NCBI GenBank assembly: GCA_965140735.1
Contig: OZ223306.1
Location: 3,658,001 to 3,722,000 of the forward strand
Source: Fusibacter_A sp965140735
GTDB lineage: Bacteria > Bacillota > Clostridia > Peptostreptococcales > Acidaminobacteraceae
DNA: 64,000 nucleotides
Direction of reading: 5' to 3'
Part shown: positions 53,327-62,532 of the stretch, piece after piece
Numbering within the stretch: the stretch's first letter is position 1
Layout of the letters: each line of letters begins with the position of its first letter
The notes under the pieces: model-generated
What the model was told of the DNA's origin: nothing
Databases searched by the model: none
The model's input: only the letters and a program-made list of their open reading frames with translations
Translations under genes and position numbers: made by a program

Positions 53327-53575
53327 TCAATGCGAATCTGCAAAATCATTCAGATATTTTAGGTCATCAGAACTGAGTTGATTTTTATCTAATATAAACT
53401 TAATTTGAGCTGCGTAGTCTTGAAAAACATTTAGTGCCCCAAATTTATCCGAATAGGCATGATCTTTAATCGCATAGCTTTCATCTACAATCTTGTTTTT
53501 AGTCATGTAAGTATGAAGGTTTAAAAATAAGAGAGCTAATACGAGTGTGCCTATAAAAAGTGTTTGTTTTTTCAT
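53327..53575 (-). CDS. Small membrane-anchored or secreted protein, hypothetical
   Basis: An 82-residue protein starting MKKQTLFIGTLVLALLFLNL, a signal-anchor helix, followed by a charged outer part with no cysteine and no recognised domain. GAAAGGA lies upstream of ATG 53575. The longer frame starting at 53638 would lack a ribosome site. Function unknown. Confidence 0.6.
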   Translation of the reverse strand: MKKQTLFIGTLVLALLFLNLHTYMTKNKIVDESYAIKDHAYSDKFGALNVFQDYAAQIKFILDKNQLSSDDLKYLNDFADSH

Positions 53576-53728
53576 AGATAGATCCTTTCTAAAGTGAGTC
53601 ATAGGGGGGAACTTTTTAAATTTAAGTGCCAAAGTCATAATTTATAGAGGAACCTAGACGCATGACGGAATATTTGATCCAAAATGAGTTGCAACTGTGG
53701 CACTTATTAAATTTATAGGATGATGTAA

Positions 53729-54991
53729 CTAAAGGCTCTTTGATGGCTTACGAATAAAGACAGACATCATTGCGCCCATAAGAGAGAGACCAGCCATGGC
53801 AATAAACGCAGGGACGTATCCACCTGTAAGGTCAAAAGAGAGTCCAAATGGGATCGTTCCAAAGGCCGATCCGACAACGGTGAATACAGTGGCTGCACCC
53901 CTTATGCTGCCAAGATGCAATCTGCCAAAATACTTCACCCAAATCACATTAATGGTTAAATTTTGAACATTTGAAATAAGGCCATAGATTAAAATAAAGA
54001 TACATGCCATTATAAAATTGCGGACAAATAACATGTAGAGCAAATCAAGACCTATGAGGAATGACGTAATGGTCAGAATATGTCTTGAACGAAAACGATC
54101 TACCACGACATTGGCCACAATTGGCATGAAAAATCCGGGAATTGCCACAAGTCCAATAACGACAGCTGCCATTGTAGCATCGACATTTTTTGTCTTCATG
54201 ATAGAGAAGAAGTGAAACATCATTCCCGTACTGATTAGTGGCATGAGCATCGAAATGATACCAACGAACCAAAAAGCTCTGGTTTTCACAGCTTCATTGA
54301 TGTGAAAGGACTCTTGAGCCATTTTATCCAGTTCTGCATTGATCTCATGTTGGTCTTTTGCCTTTTGATTGTCCTGCAGTAAACCTATATCTTCGGGCTT
54401 GTTGATGATAAAAAAGGCGACAAGAGGCACAAATATAAATAAGAGAAGCATACTCCAGCCACGCCATGCCACTTGCCAACCGAAATTAGAGATCATAAAG
54501 GTGTTGATTGAAGGGGCAAGCATGTTGCCAAGCATGTTGCCATAGGCAAGTAAACTCAACGATAGTGCTCTATTTTTATCAAACCATTGTGGAATGAGTG
54601 CGCCTGGTACCAACGTGAGAGAACCTTGGCCGAAAAATCTTAAAAGGAAGAAGCCGGCGAAGATCATCACGGTATTCACGACGAAGCTGTTAAATAGACA
54701 TGCCACAGAGAGCATCACACCAGATACAACCAACATACGTCGCTGACCAAATCGATCCACAGCTTTTCCCATGAAGATAATCAATGAACCAGATAAAAGT
54801 GTCGCGAATGTATAGAGTGTGGAAATTGTCGTTCTGGAATAACCAAAATCAGCCACATAAGAATTGATATATGCTGATATGGAATAGGTCTGTCCCGGTG
54901 AAGAGAAGAATGTGCTGAGGGCTGAGATGAGCAAGACAATCCAGCCGTAGTAAATAGTCTTGTTGATTTTAAGTGCTAATTTATTTCTCAA
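53729..54991 (-). CDS. Major facilitator transporter, OFA-like
   Basis: About 420 residues with twelve predicted membrane helices. YYGWIVLLISALSTFFSSPGQTYSIS and GRAVDRFGQRRML-like loop (GKAVDRFGQRRMLVVSG) resemble oxalate/formate antiporter-type MFS proteins. The start is taken as TTG at 54991, since GAAAGGA lies eight bases upstream, while the ATG-initiated frame adds 39 non-conserved residues with no ribosome site. The cargo is probably a carboxylate, but this is only family inference. Confidence 0.78.
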   Translation of the reverse strand: MRNKLALKINKTIYYGWIVLLISALSTFFSSPGQTYSISAYINSYVADFGYSRTTISTLYTFATLLSGSLIIFMGKAVDRFGQRRMLVVSGVMLSVACLFNSFVVNTVMIFAGFFLLRFFGQGSLTLVPGALIPQWFDKNRALSLSLLAYGNMLGNMLAPSINTFMISNFGWQVAWRGWSMLLLFIFVPLVAFFIINKPEDIGLLQDNQKAKDQHEINAELDKMAQESFHINEAVKTRAFWFVGIISMLMPLISTGMMFHFFSIMKTKNVDATMAAVVIGLVAIPGFFMPIVANVVVDRFRSRHILTITSFLIGLDLLYMLFVRNFIMACIFILIYGLISNVQNLTINVIWVKYFGRLHLGSIRGAATVFTVVGSAFGTIPFGLSFDLTGGYVPAFIAMAGLSLMGAMMSVFIRKPSKSL

Positions 54992-55191
54992 GTTAAAATC
55001 CTTTCTAATTAAAAAGTTGTATTTTAGCCTATATTCTAACACAATTATTTTAAATTTGTTAGCTTTAAAATAATAAAATGCTTGATTACACCTTAAGATA
55101 TTAATCAAATTTTAACTGTTATTTAGAGTTGCGAAGAGATAAACTATAGGTGAGATAACTTAATAGATTAATGTGTGGAGGAGTGTTAGAG

Positions 55192-56525
55192 ATGTACATA
55201 TTTCCTAAAGATTTATATGTGGACGTCAGAATTGAAGAAAGTTTTGATACGAAGATCAGCTTTAAAAAGAAAAGTCTCATGGAACAAAAAATTAGAAAAA
55301 ATACTGGGGCATTTATAAGAGTATTTGATGGTAAGCGGTGGTACTACAGCTCCATTTCAGATGTCGAGCTCATTCAAGAGCAAATTGACAAGCTTGCTGA
55401 AATGGCAACGCCTAATCCTGATATTTTAGAACATCCAGTGGTACAAAAATTTGAAGTAAACAAAGCTTCAAAACTCAATTATGCCAACAATCCCATTACG
55501 AATTTAGCGGTTCTTAAGAAGAGGTCTCTTTTAGAAAAGAGCATTGAATTGCTGAGTGATCCAACAATAGTAAATCATACTTCTTATTATGTGGATAACA
55601 GAACGATTAAGCAAATATATACTTCAAAAGGGACAGAGGTCATCTTTGATAAGCAAACCTGTGGTATGAGAATGAACTTTGATTTGGCATATGGAGAGTC
55701 GAAAGATCAGGTGAGTATCTCAAAAGGTTCTGATACTTTTGATGCTTTAGAGATGACTGAAAAATACTTCCACGATGAGATTCAAAAGGCAGTCGAATTT
55801 GTAAAAAATGCGGTTCCAGTTGTTGGTGGAGAATATACTGTTTTATTGAGTCCTATGGCGACAGGTGTTTTTACTCATGAGAGTTTTGGTCATAAAAGTG
55901 AGTCTGACTTTATGGTGGGCGATGAAACTATGAAAGCGGAATGGACCCTTGGAAAGTCAGTTGCAAGTGAAATCGTCACAATCGTTGATGATGGCAACAT
56001 TTTGGGGAATGGCTTTGTACCGTTTGATGATGAAGGCACAGAAGGCAAAAAAACCATGATTATCACAGATGGTGTACTTACAGGCAGACTTCATAGTACT
56101 CGGACGGCTGCCCTTCTTGAAGAAGACTTACTGGAAATGCCAGAGCGATGAACTTTGAATTCGAGCCCATTGTGAGGATGACAACCACGTATATAGAAAA
56201 AGGAGAAAGACCTCTCAAAGATATAATAAGTGAAATCGATAAAGGCATTTTCGTAGATACTATCGTACATGGCTCAGGCTTATCTACTTTTACACTGGCA
56301 CCATCAAGAGCCTATATGATTGAAGATGGAAAGATTACGCAACCCGTGAGGATATCAGTTGTAACAGGCAATGTGTTTGAGACATTATCTGAAGTGGATG
56401 CTGTAAGTTCTGAATTTGAACTCCTTGGGTTTGTAGGTGGTGGCTGTGGCAAAATGGAACAATGGCCATTGCCAGTAGGCTTTGGTGGCCCATATACGAG
56501 AGTTAGAAAACTCAATGTCCAGTAA
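55192..56525 (+). pseudogene. tldD: TldD metalloprotease gene with a frameshift
   Basis: Two overlapping frames together encode one complete TldD. Frame 1 (55192-56151) carries the zinc motif HESFGH and runs to LHSTRTAALLEED, then ends in non-family residues. Frame 2 (to 56525) continues as TGNARAMNFEFEPIVRMT and ends with GGGCGKMEQWPLPVGFGGPYTRV. The switch near 56127-56132 needs one extra base in frame, so it is a one-base deletion, a sequencing error or, less likely, a recoding site; no classic slippery heptamer is present. TldD with TldE/PmbA processes peptides in RiPP maturation and toxin-antidote systems. Confidence 0.8.
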
Positions 56526-56594
56526 CGTGGAGTCACAGTAATGTAAAGTCGTTTGTCCATTCTGATGTCGCAAAAAATAAGGAGAGGCAGAATC

Positions 56595-57818
56595 ATGAAA
56601 AAAGAATTTATTACCGTGAGACAAAAAGAAACCGCTATAAAGGTTTTAAATACAAAGATAGATGCAGTTAGATTGAAAGATCTTACTAAAAGAGGTGTAC
56701 GTGTTTACAAGGATGGTTTAATCGGTATTTCTGGTACAATAGGAAAACTTACAGATGAAGATCTCGTTGAAATGGCAAAAGAAAATTTGAGTGTAGGGAT
56801 TAAGTATCCTTATGAACTCACAAGACAAGATAAGGATCACAGAAATTATAGTATTAAAGTACTCAATTCCGAAGAACTTGTGTCAATAACAGAACAGATA
56901 CTCACTTTTTTAAGAGTAGAGTTCCCAGAATTTGATTTTAATGAAAAGATAGGATTTAATGAGCGTCAAGTAGAATTTTATAATTCAGAGAACCTTGAAC
57001 TCAGTTATCAAGATGCTATTTTCGAAATTGAATTGATTCTCAAAGAAGAGAGCAGCTCTAGCCTTTTTGATGGCTTTATCACCTATCAAGGTCGAACGTT
57101 TGATATGGATCAGTTCATAGGTTTTAATAAGATGCTTTTGAGAGCACATAACAATGCCGTTTCGCTACCAAAGGGCGACAAACTTCCCGTGTTTATGACG
57201 GACTCAACTAAAATGCAAATTTTCTTAAATAAAGCACTTAATGGTGAAAATTATGCGAATAATAGTTCGCTTTTCAGTCAAAGAATGGGGCAGAAAATCT
57301 TTAATTCGAAGCTTACGATAGATCAAAATTTCAATCCAACTGAAATGTTAAGACCCTTTTTTGATCATGAGGGCATTAAGCTTGAGGGGGACAGACAGGT
57401 TTTGATTAAAAATGGCGTGTTAATGAATGTCTTTACAGATAAGAAGACAGCTGCAAGCCATGGTCTAAAACATACTGGAGGTGCCAGTGGGGAATTCGAT
57501 AGTATGCCGACTTTGACGGGAACCTCTTTAAGATGTCAAAATGATTCTGAAGATATCAAAAGAGAGCTTGATGGAAAGCCAGCAATATTTGTATTAATGG
57601 CAGAAGGTGGCGATTTTACATCCGATGGTCATTATGCTTCACCTGTTCAGCTCAGTTATTTATTTGATGGCGAAAAAATTATTGGCAAGTTACCAGAATT
57701 TACGGTGACTTCAACACTGTTTGATATGTTGGGGGATGATTATATTGGAACCTTTAAAAATCCTTTCTATATGAGTGAAAACGGACAATTACAAGGTTAT
57801 TATTTGACCGTAAAATAA
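56595..57818 (+). CDS. pmbA: TldE/PmbA-family protein
   Basis: About 407 residues of the TldD/PmbA family. It lacks the HExxxH motif, as expected for the non-catalytic TldE partner. The C-terminal half is typical: LINGVLMNVFTDKKTAASHGLKHTGGASG-like region (ILKNG, TDKKTAASHGLKHTGG) and FTVTSTLFDMLGDDYIGTFKNPF. It should form a heterodimer with TldD. ATG 56595 follows AAGGAG; the preceding in-frame ATGs lack a site. Spaced 69 bases after tldD. Confidence 0.8.
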   Translation: MKKEFITVRQKETAIKVLNTKIDAVRLKDLTKRGVRVYKDGLIGISGTIGKLTDEDLVEMAKENLSVGIKYPYELTRQDKDHRNYSIKVLNSEELVSITEQILTFLRVEFPEFDFNEKIGFNERQVEFYNSENLELSYQDAIFEIELILKEESSSSLFDGFITYQGRTFDMDQFIGFNKMLLRAHNNAVSLPKGDKLPVFMTDSTKMQIFLNKALNGENYANNSSLFSQRMGQKIFNSKLTIDQNFNPTEMLRPFFDHEGIKLEGDRQVLIKNGVLMNVFTDKKTAASHGLKHTGGASGEFDSMPTLTGTSLRCQNDSEDIKRELDGKPAIFVLMAEGGDFTSDGHYASPVQLSYLFDGEKIIGKLPEFTVTSTLFDMLGDDYIGTFKNPFYMSENGQLQGYYLTVK

Positions 57819-57929
57819 TAAGTCGCTAACAGCGTTATGCTTTATAAATCTTAAATAAAATCAATATCTGCTTGAAACTTTCTTTAGTGGATATATATAT
57901 AAATAACAGTAAAGAAAAGAGGCTACAAT

Positions 57930-58415
57930 ATGAGATTTTATGATTTTGAAGCAATAACAATTGATGGTGAAAATGTGAGTATGAAGGCTTATGAGGGCAA
58001 GGTTGTAGTGGTTGTTAACACAGCGAGTAAATGTGGCTTTACACCTCAATATCAAGGCCTTGAAAAAATATACAAGCAATATGGACCTGAAAAATTTGTG
58101 ATTTTAGGATTCCCATGTGATCAGTTTGCGCATCAGGAACCAGGGAATAATGAAGATATTAAAAATTTCTGTGAGATTAATTATGGCGTTACATTTCCGC
58201 TATTTGATAAAGTAGCGGTGAAAGGCGAAGAGGCGCATCCACTGTTTAAGTACCTTACAAAAGAAAAGAGTTCTCTTCTAGGTTCAGAAATTAAATGGAA
58301 TTTTACTAAGTTTCTAATTGACTCAGAAGGCAATGTGGTTAAGCGATATGCACCATCGACACCACCAGAAAAAATGACTACAGCTATTGAAAAATTATTA
58401 CAACCTAAAGTATAG
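57930..58415 (+). CDS. Glutathione-peroxidase-family thiol peroxidase
   Basis: A 161-residue protein. The peroxidatic residue is Cys35 in NTASKCGFTPQYQGL (no selenocysteine), followed by LGFPCDQFAHQEPG and IKWNFTKFLID, the other conserved blocks. In bacteria such enzymes usually use thioredoxin and reduce hydrogen or lipid peroxides. It lies at the start of an oxidative and nitrosative stress region. A clear terminator follows. Confidence 0.92.
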   Translation: MRFYDFEAITIDGENVSMKAYEGKVVVVVNTASKCGFTPQYQGLEKIYKQYGPEKFVILGFPCDQFAHQEPGNNEDIKNFCEINYGVTFPLFDKVAVKGEEAHPLFKYLTKEKSSLLGSEIKWNFTKFLIDSEGNVVKRYAPSTPPEKMTTAIEKLLQPKV

Positions 58416-58445
58416 GTATAATCTATCTGAATATAAAATTTAATT

Positions 58446-58487
58446 AAAATGACCTCCGTCTATTTGATGGGGGTCATTTTAGTTTTT
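58446..58487. terminator. Terminator after the peroxidase gene
   Basis: AAAATGACC pairs with GGTCATTTT and AGTTTTT follows; also usable by the convergent Fnr-like gene. Confidence 0.85.
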
Positions 58488-58528
58488 AGATTTATAACAG
58501 GTGGATTTTTTGTATTTTAAGATTAAAA

Positions 58529-59245
58529 TTACAAATCAAAATAGGTCATCGATTTTATTAAAAGGGTCTTTTGATCTATAAAATCGATAAGATTGTCAGT
58601 GCTTAGACTGGAAAGCTTACGGCTAACGGTTTCCCGAGTGACACCCACAAAATTTGCCATGTCCTCACGCGTCAAATTAAGTGTCAGAAGGATACCTTCT
58701 GGTGTGGTTTTGCCACTTTGTTTACAGAGCCTCTGAATTAAAAATTTCAAGCGTATATCTGCATCAGGTGAAGAGATTGCCGTGACGAGCTTTTCTAATG
58801 AGGTTATTTTTGAATGGGCAGATTCAAGTAAAGAAAAGATCATTTCAGGGTTTTCTTTCAAAAACAGGTCAAATCGTTTTTTGGGGATCGTACAGAGATG
58901 GCTGTTTTTCATGGCAATTAAGTTATAGTTTGCAACTTCACGTTTTAGGAGTGAAAGTTCGCCGATGCTGTCGCCCTCGTTTAGAATATACAGAATTTGT
59001 TCTTTGCCGTCTTCTCCAAAAGTGCAAGCTTTTAAACTGCCAGAGTTAATAATATACAATCGATCGAAGTGATCTCCTTGACTTAAGACAACTTCCCCTT
59101 TTTTATAATGCTTGCGCTCTATTAATGTCAAAATAGTTTGCAATTGTGTATCGTCCATATTTGAAAAGAGAGAGACTTTTCTGGTACATAATTCATGACC
59201 ACAAGTGGCACACCCATCTGCTGGTATAATTTTAAAGAGTGTCAT
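58529..59245 (-). CDS. Crp/Fnr-family regulator with complete FNR-like cysteine set (paralogue 2)
   Basis: A 238-residue regulator. N-terminal Cys12, Cys15 and Cys20 in CATCGHELC plus Cys118 in SHLCTIP reproduce the four-cysteine layout that binds 4Fe-4S in FNR. Beta-roll about 30-150; recognition helix GVTRETVSRKLSSL. The RETVSR signature occurs in HcpR/NNR-like members that bind TTGTGA-N6-TCACAA. Divergent from ric and the flavodiiron gene, with such a site between them, so it is the probable activator. Signal is likely NO or O2. Confidence 0.87.
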   Translation of the reverse strand: MTLFKIIPADGCATCGHELCTRKVSLFSNMDDTQLQTILTLIERKHYKKGEVVLSQGDHFDRLYIINSGSLKACTFGEDGKEQILYILNEGDSIGELSLLKREVANYNLIAMKNSHLCTIPKKRFDLFLKENPEMIFSLLESAHSKITSLEKLVTAISSPDADIRLKFLIQRLCKQSGKTTPEGILLTLNLTREDMANFVGVTRETVSRKLSSLSTDNLIDFIDQKTLLIKSMTYFDL

Positions 59246-59293
59246 ATCAAACGCCTTTCTATGTAGGATTTCTGTTATCAGTATACCCTTAAA

Positions 59294-59308
59294 TTAGGTT
59301 AAACCTAA
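59294..59308. promoter_or_regulatory. Palindrome upstream of the Fnr-like gene
   Basis: TTAGGTTAAACCTAA is a perfect 7-1-7 inverted repeat about 50 bases before the Fnr-like gene. On the minus strand it lies just upstream of a TATACT -10 candidate, so it could be an operator for that gene; the binding protein is unknown. Confidence 0.5.
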
Positions 59309-59331
59309 AAATTGTTTGGAAACTTTAAAAC

Positions 59332-59374
59332 TGTGAGGTAAATCACAGGTTTTAAAAGATGAAGTGTGTATAGT
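59332..59374 (+). promoter_or_regulatory. ric/flavodiiron promoter with Crp/Fnr site at -41.5
   Basis: TGTGAGGTAAATCACA (59332-59347) is a perfect TGTGA-N6-TCACA site. TATAGT at 59369-59374 predicts transcription from near 59381, giving a site centre at -41.5. No -35 hexamer is evident. Same geometry as the pfl promoter. Confidence 0.78.
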
Positions 59375-59459
59375 AAAGACAAGACCAATAGGTAGTTGAA
59401 GGTAAGATAAGCCAAGGGTTAATAATAAACCTGCGGTAATTAAAATTTAGGAGGTCAAT

Positions 59460-60040
59460 ATGAAAAATTTTGATTTTGAACAAAGTATTGGAGATAGTGT
59501 TACATTTCATCCACAATTGGTGAAAGTCTAAACATGGAGCTACTTGAAGCACTTGAACAGTTTGAAAAAGAAGATCGAGTAATGGTAAGTGAGCTTAATA
59601 ATGAGGCGTTAATCGACCGGATTATGACGATACACCATGCTTATCTTCGCAAGGAGTTGCCAGTGATATCAGAATTGTTATTTAAAGTATTAAATGTCCA
59701 TGGTGAAGGACATCCAGAATTATATGAGGTTCATAAGATCTTTGGTCTTTTAAAGATGGAGCTTGAGGCACATTTGGTAAAAGAAGAAGTGAAGTTGTTT
59801 CCTAAGATTATTGCAGAAGATTCTGACGTAAAAGCGTTAATTAGGGAACTTGAAGCAGAACATGATGGTGCCGGAGAAGCGCTTCATAATCTGACAGACT
59901 TAACAGATCATTTTACTTTACCGAAGAATGCCTGCACCACGTATGTACTTGTCTATGAAAAATTAAAAGCTTTAGTAGCAGATATGTATATGCACGTACA
60001 TTCTGAAAATAATATCCTTTTCAAAAGAATAACAGAATAG
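59460..60040 (+). pseudogene. ric: Iron-sulfur repair protein RIC (ScdA/YtfE), N-terminal domain broken
   Basis: ATG 59460 after TTAGGAGG starts the family-like KNFDFEQSIGDSVTFHPQLVKV but stops at 59531. Translation in another frame from ATG 59534 gives 168 residues with the complete diiron hemerythrin-like domain: IDRIMTIHHAYLRKELP, LEAHLVKEEVKLFP, ELEAEHDGAGE and MHVHSENNILF. The segment that should hold the DUF542 motif (IDFCCGG) is missing, so a deletion with frameshift removed it. The C-terminal part may still be made and fold alone. Under the Crp/Fnr-type promoter and upstream of the flavodiiron gene. Confidence 0.75.
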
Positions 60041-60185
60041 ATAAGCTGTAAATTTTTTGTAATGGTTAAAGGGTATGGCCTAGAGGTATAAATATACAGA
60101 GGCATTGGAATGAGAGGGATTGGATGGTTAGATCGTCTGATGATCATAGAGGGTAAAAAGGATAGAAGCTTAAAGGAGGATTAAC

Positions 60186-61370
60186 ATGTATATAATTAAT
60201 GAAAAAGTAACTTGGGTAGGTAAAATTGATTGGGACCTCAAAAAATTTCATGGTGAAGAATATTCTACGCATAGAGGCACATCTTACAATTCATATTTGA
60301 TTCAAGACGAAAAAGTGACATTAATCGACACAGTTTGGATGCCCTTTTCAAAAGAATATGTCAGTCATTTAGAATCTGTGATTGAGTTGGATAAAATTGA
60401 TTATATCATAGCCAATCATGCTGAAGTCGATCATAGTGGTGCTTTGCCAGAGCTTATGAAACTCATTCCAAATACACCAATTTACTGCACTAAGAATGGC
60501 ATTAAATCATTAAAAGGACATTATCATCAAGATTGGAATTTCGTTGAAGTTAAAACGGGAGATACGCTTGATCTTGGCTCTGGAAAAATTGTTTTTATTG
60601 AGGCCCCTATGTTACATTGGCCAGACAGTATGTTTTCATATTATACAGCAGATTCAATTCTATTTAGCAACGATGCCTTTGGACAGCATTATGCTTCAGA
60701 GTTTATGTTTAACGATTTAGTAGATCAAGGGGAACTCCATCAAGAAGCCCTTAAATACTATGCCAATATTTTAACGCCTTTTAGTCCACTCGTGGTGAAA
60801 AAGATTCATGAAGTACTTGGTCTAAAGGTTCCTGTGAGCATGATTTGTACTTCTCACGGTGTCATTTGGCGGGATAATCCAACACAGATTATAGAACAGT
60901 ATCTAAAATGGGCTGATAATTATCAGGAGCATCAAGTGACAATCCTCTATGATACCATGTGGAATGCCACAAGGACTATGGCAGAAGGGATTGCGGCGGG
61001 TATTAAGTCGGTAGATCCCACTCTAAGTATTAAGTTGTTCAATGTGAGTAAGGCAGATAAAAATGATGTCATTGCGGAAGTCTTTAAGGCAAAACTCGTC
61101 GTGGCAGGCTCGTCTACTGTCAATAAGGGAATTTTATCAGCTATGGCTTCAACACTTGAAATCATAAAGGGGCTTAAATTTAAAAATAAAAAAGCCGCAG
61201 GATTTGGCAGTTATGGTTGGAGTGGTGAATCACCTAAAATTATAACAGAAGAACTTGAAAAAGGTGGTTTTGAAATATTAGATAAAGGTTTAAGTGTTTT
61301 ATGGAATCCCGATGAAGATGCGATTAAGAGTTGTAAAGCCTTTGGAAGATCTTTGGCAGAAAAATTATAA
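60186..61370 (+). CDS. fprA: Flavodiiron protein (A-type flavoprotein)
   Basis: A 394-residue protein. N-terminal MBL-like domain with diiron ligands His78, Glu80, Asp82 and His83 in NHAEVDHSG, and further histidines in MLHWPD and CTSHGVIW. The C-terminal flavodoxin domain (about 250-394) starts VTILYDTMWNATRTMAEGI and ends with GSYGWSGESPK. It reduces O2 to water or NO to N2O without energy conservation. No rubredoxin extension is attached. AAAGGAGG precedes the ATG. It follows ric and is probably in the same regulon. Confidence 0.94.
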   Translation: MYIINEKVTWVGKIDWDLKKFHGEEYSTHRGTSYNSYLIQDEKVTLIDTVWMPFSKEYVSHLESVIELDKIDYIIANHAEVDHSGALPELMKLIPNTPIYCTKNGIKSLKGHYHQDWNFVEVKTGDTLDLGSGKIVFIEAPMLHWPDSMFSYYTADSILFSNDAFGQHYASEFMFNDLVDQGELHQEALKYYANILTPFSPLVVKKIHEVLGLKVPVSMICTSHGVIWRDNPTQIIEQYLKWADNYQEHQVTILYDTMWNATRTMAEGIAAGIKSVDPTLSIKLFNVSKADKNDVIAEVFKAKLVVAGSSTVNKGILSAMASTLEIIKGLKFKNKKAAGFGSYGWSGESPKIITEELEKGGFEILDKGLSVLWNPDEDAIKSCKAFGRSLAEKL

Positions 61371-61532
61371 TTTTTGGCAAGTATATCTCAGAATCAATTT
61401 CTGGTATAATATGAGTGGTTATGGCGTTACTTGCAATTGGTTTTATGGCACTTATGTATTTCTTAGTATTTTAGAGGTTATGGCATCTTTTAGTATATAA
61501 ATTAGACATCATCTTAGAAAGGACTTAATAAA

Positions 61533-62174
61533 ATGAAAGTATTGATCTCAGGGTTTGACCCTTCTGGCGGTGAAAGTAAAAATCCAGCTTATGAAGCTGT
61601 GAAAATGCTTCCGGATACATTTGAAGATATTGAAGTTATTAAAGTTGAAATTCCAACAGAATTTTATAAATCCATTGAGGTTTTGAAAGATTATATTGAA
61701 AAAGAAAAACCAGATGTCGTAATTTGTGTTGGACAAGCTGGCGGTAGATTCACAGTGAGTGTTGAGCGTGTTGCTATTAATCTTGATGATGCCAGAATTC
61801 CAGACAATGGGGGAAATCAACCTGTAGATCAAGCGATTGTTAGGGATGGTCCTGCGGCGTATTTTAGTACATTGCCAATCAAAGCGATTGCAAATGCCAT
61901 CAGAGAAGGTGGAATACCCGCATCTGTATCAAACTCAGCTGGTACTTATGTCTGCAATCATATTATGTACGGACTTATGCATATGATTAGTACTCGGTTT
62001 CCAGAGATTAGAGGGGGCTTCATACATGTGCCGTTCTTAGAGGAACAAGTACTTGATAAACCCAATATGCCTTCTATGGGACTTGAGAGCATTTCAAAGG
62101 CACTTGGTATTGCAGTGAAGACAGCTTGTGAAGTTGATGAAGATTTAAGACAAACAGAAGGCACAGTCTGTTAG
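61533..62174 (+). CDS. pcp: Pyroglutamyl-peptidase I
   Basis: A 213-residue cysteine peptidase that removes N-terminal pyroglutamate. Catalytic Glu is in VGQAGGRFTVSVERVAIN, Cys in SNSAGTYVCNHIMYG and His in GFIHVPFLEEQ. GFDPSGGESKNPA at the N terminus is typical. An extended -10 TGGTATAAT (61402-61410) lies upstream, and a terminator follows. Confidence 0.94.
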   Translation: MKVLISGFDPSGGESKNPAYEAVKMLPDTFEDIEVIKVEIPTEFYKSIEVLKDYIEKEKPDVVICVGQAGGRFTVSVERVAINLDDARIPDNGGNQPVDQAIVRDGPAAYFSTLPIKAIANAIREGGIPASVSNSAGTYVCNHIMYGLMHMISTRFPEIRGGFIHVPFLEEQVLDKPNMPSMGLESISKALGIAVKTACEVDEDLRQTEGTVC

Positions 62175-62213
62175 TTTCTAAGATGTGATTATAAAATAAA
62201 TTTAAATCAAAAT

Positions 62214-62265
62214 AGGCTTCAATAAAACTCGTTTTAATGGAGACAAGTTTTATTGAGGCCTTTTT
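62214..62265 (+). terminator. Terminator after pcp
   Basis: AGGCTTCAATAAAACT pairs with AGTTTTATTGAGGCC, followed by TTTTT. Confidence 0.88.
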
Positions 62266-62303
62266 GATGTTGTACTATATATTTTTAAATGTCCATCTAG
62301 TGC

Positions 62304-62522
62304 TTATTCTACCTTTGCTCTGTATTCCAGCAGATCTCCGGGCTGACAGTCTAGTGCGGCACATAACTTTGCCAAGGTGGAAATTTTGAGAGCTTTGGCT
62401 TTGCCGTTTTTCAATATAGAGATATTCGCTAGAGTGATCCCTACCCGTTCTGATAATTCGGTAACACTCATTTTGCGCTTAGCAAGCATAACATCGATGT
62501 TAAAGATAATTTCTTCGTTCAT
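62304..62522 (-). CDS. XRE-type HTH regulator (YozG-like)
   Basis: A 72-residue helix-turn-helix protein: MLAKRKMSVTELSERVGITLANISILKNGKAKALKISTLAKLCAALDCQPGDLLEY. This short form is commonly encoded behind a DUF2975 membrane protein, exactly as here, 10 bases after it. Probably controls that gene through the palindrome at 63208-63244. TAAGGAG precedes the ATG. Confidence 0.9.
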   Translation of the reverse strand: MNEEIIFNIDVMLAKRKMSVTELSERVGITLANISILKNGKAKALKISTLAKLCAALDCQPGDLLEYRAKVE

Positions 62523-62532
62523 ATCGGTCTCC

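Noticed and set aside
60109..60183. 24-codon ORF upstream of fprA
   Set aside because: No recognisable ribosome site or conserved content; it overlaps the Shine-Dalgarno of fprA.
61412..61500. Small hydrophobic peptide between fprA and pcp
   Set aside because: No ribosome site, overlaps the promoter region of pcp, and the hydrophobic run shifts frame; not supported.
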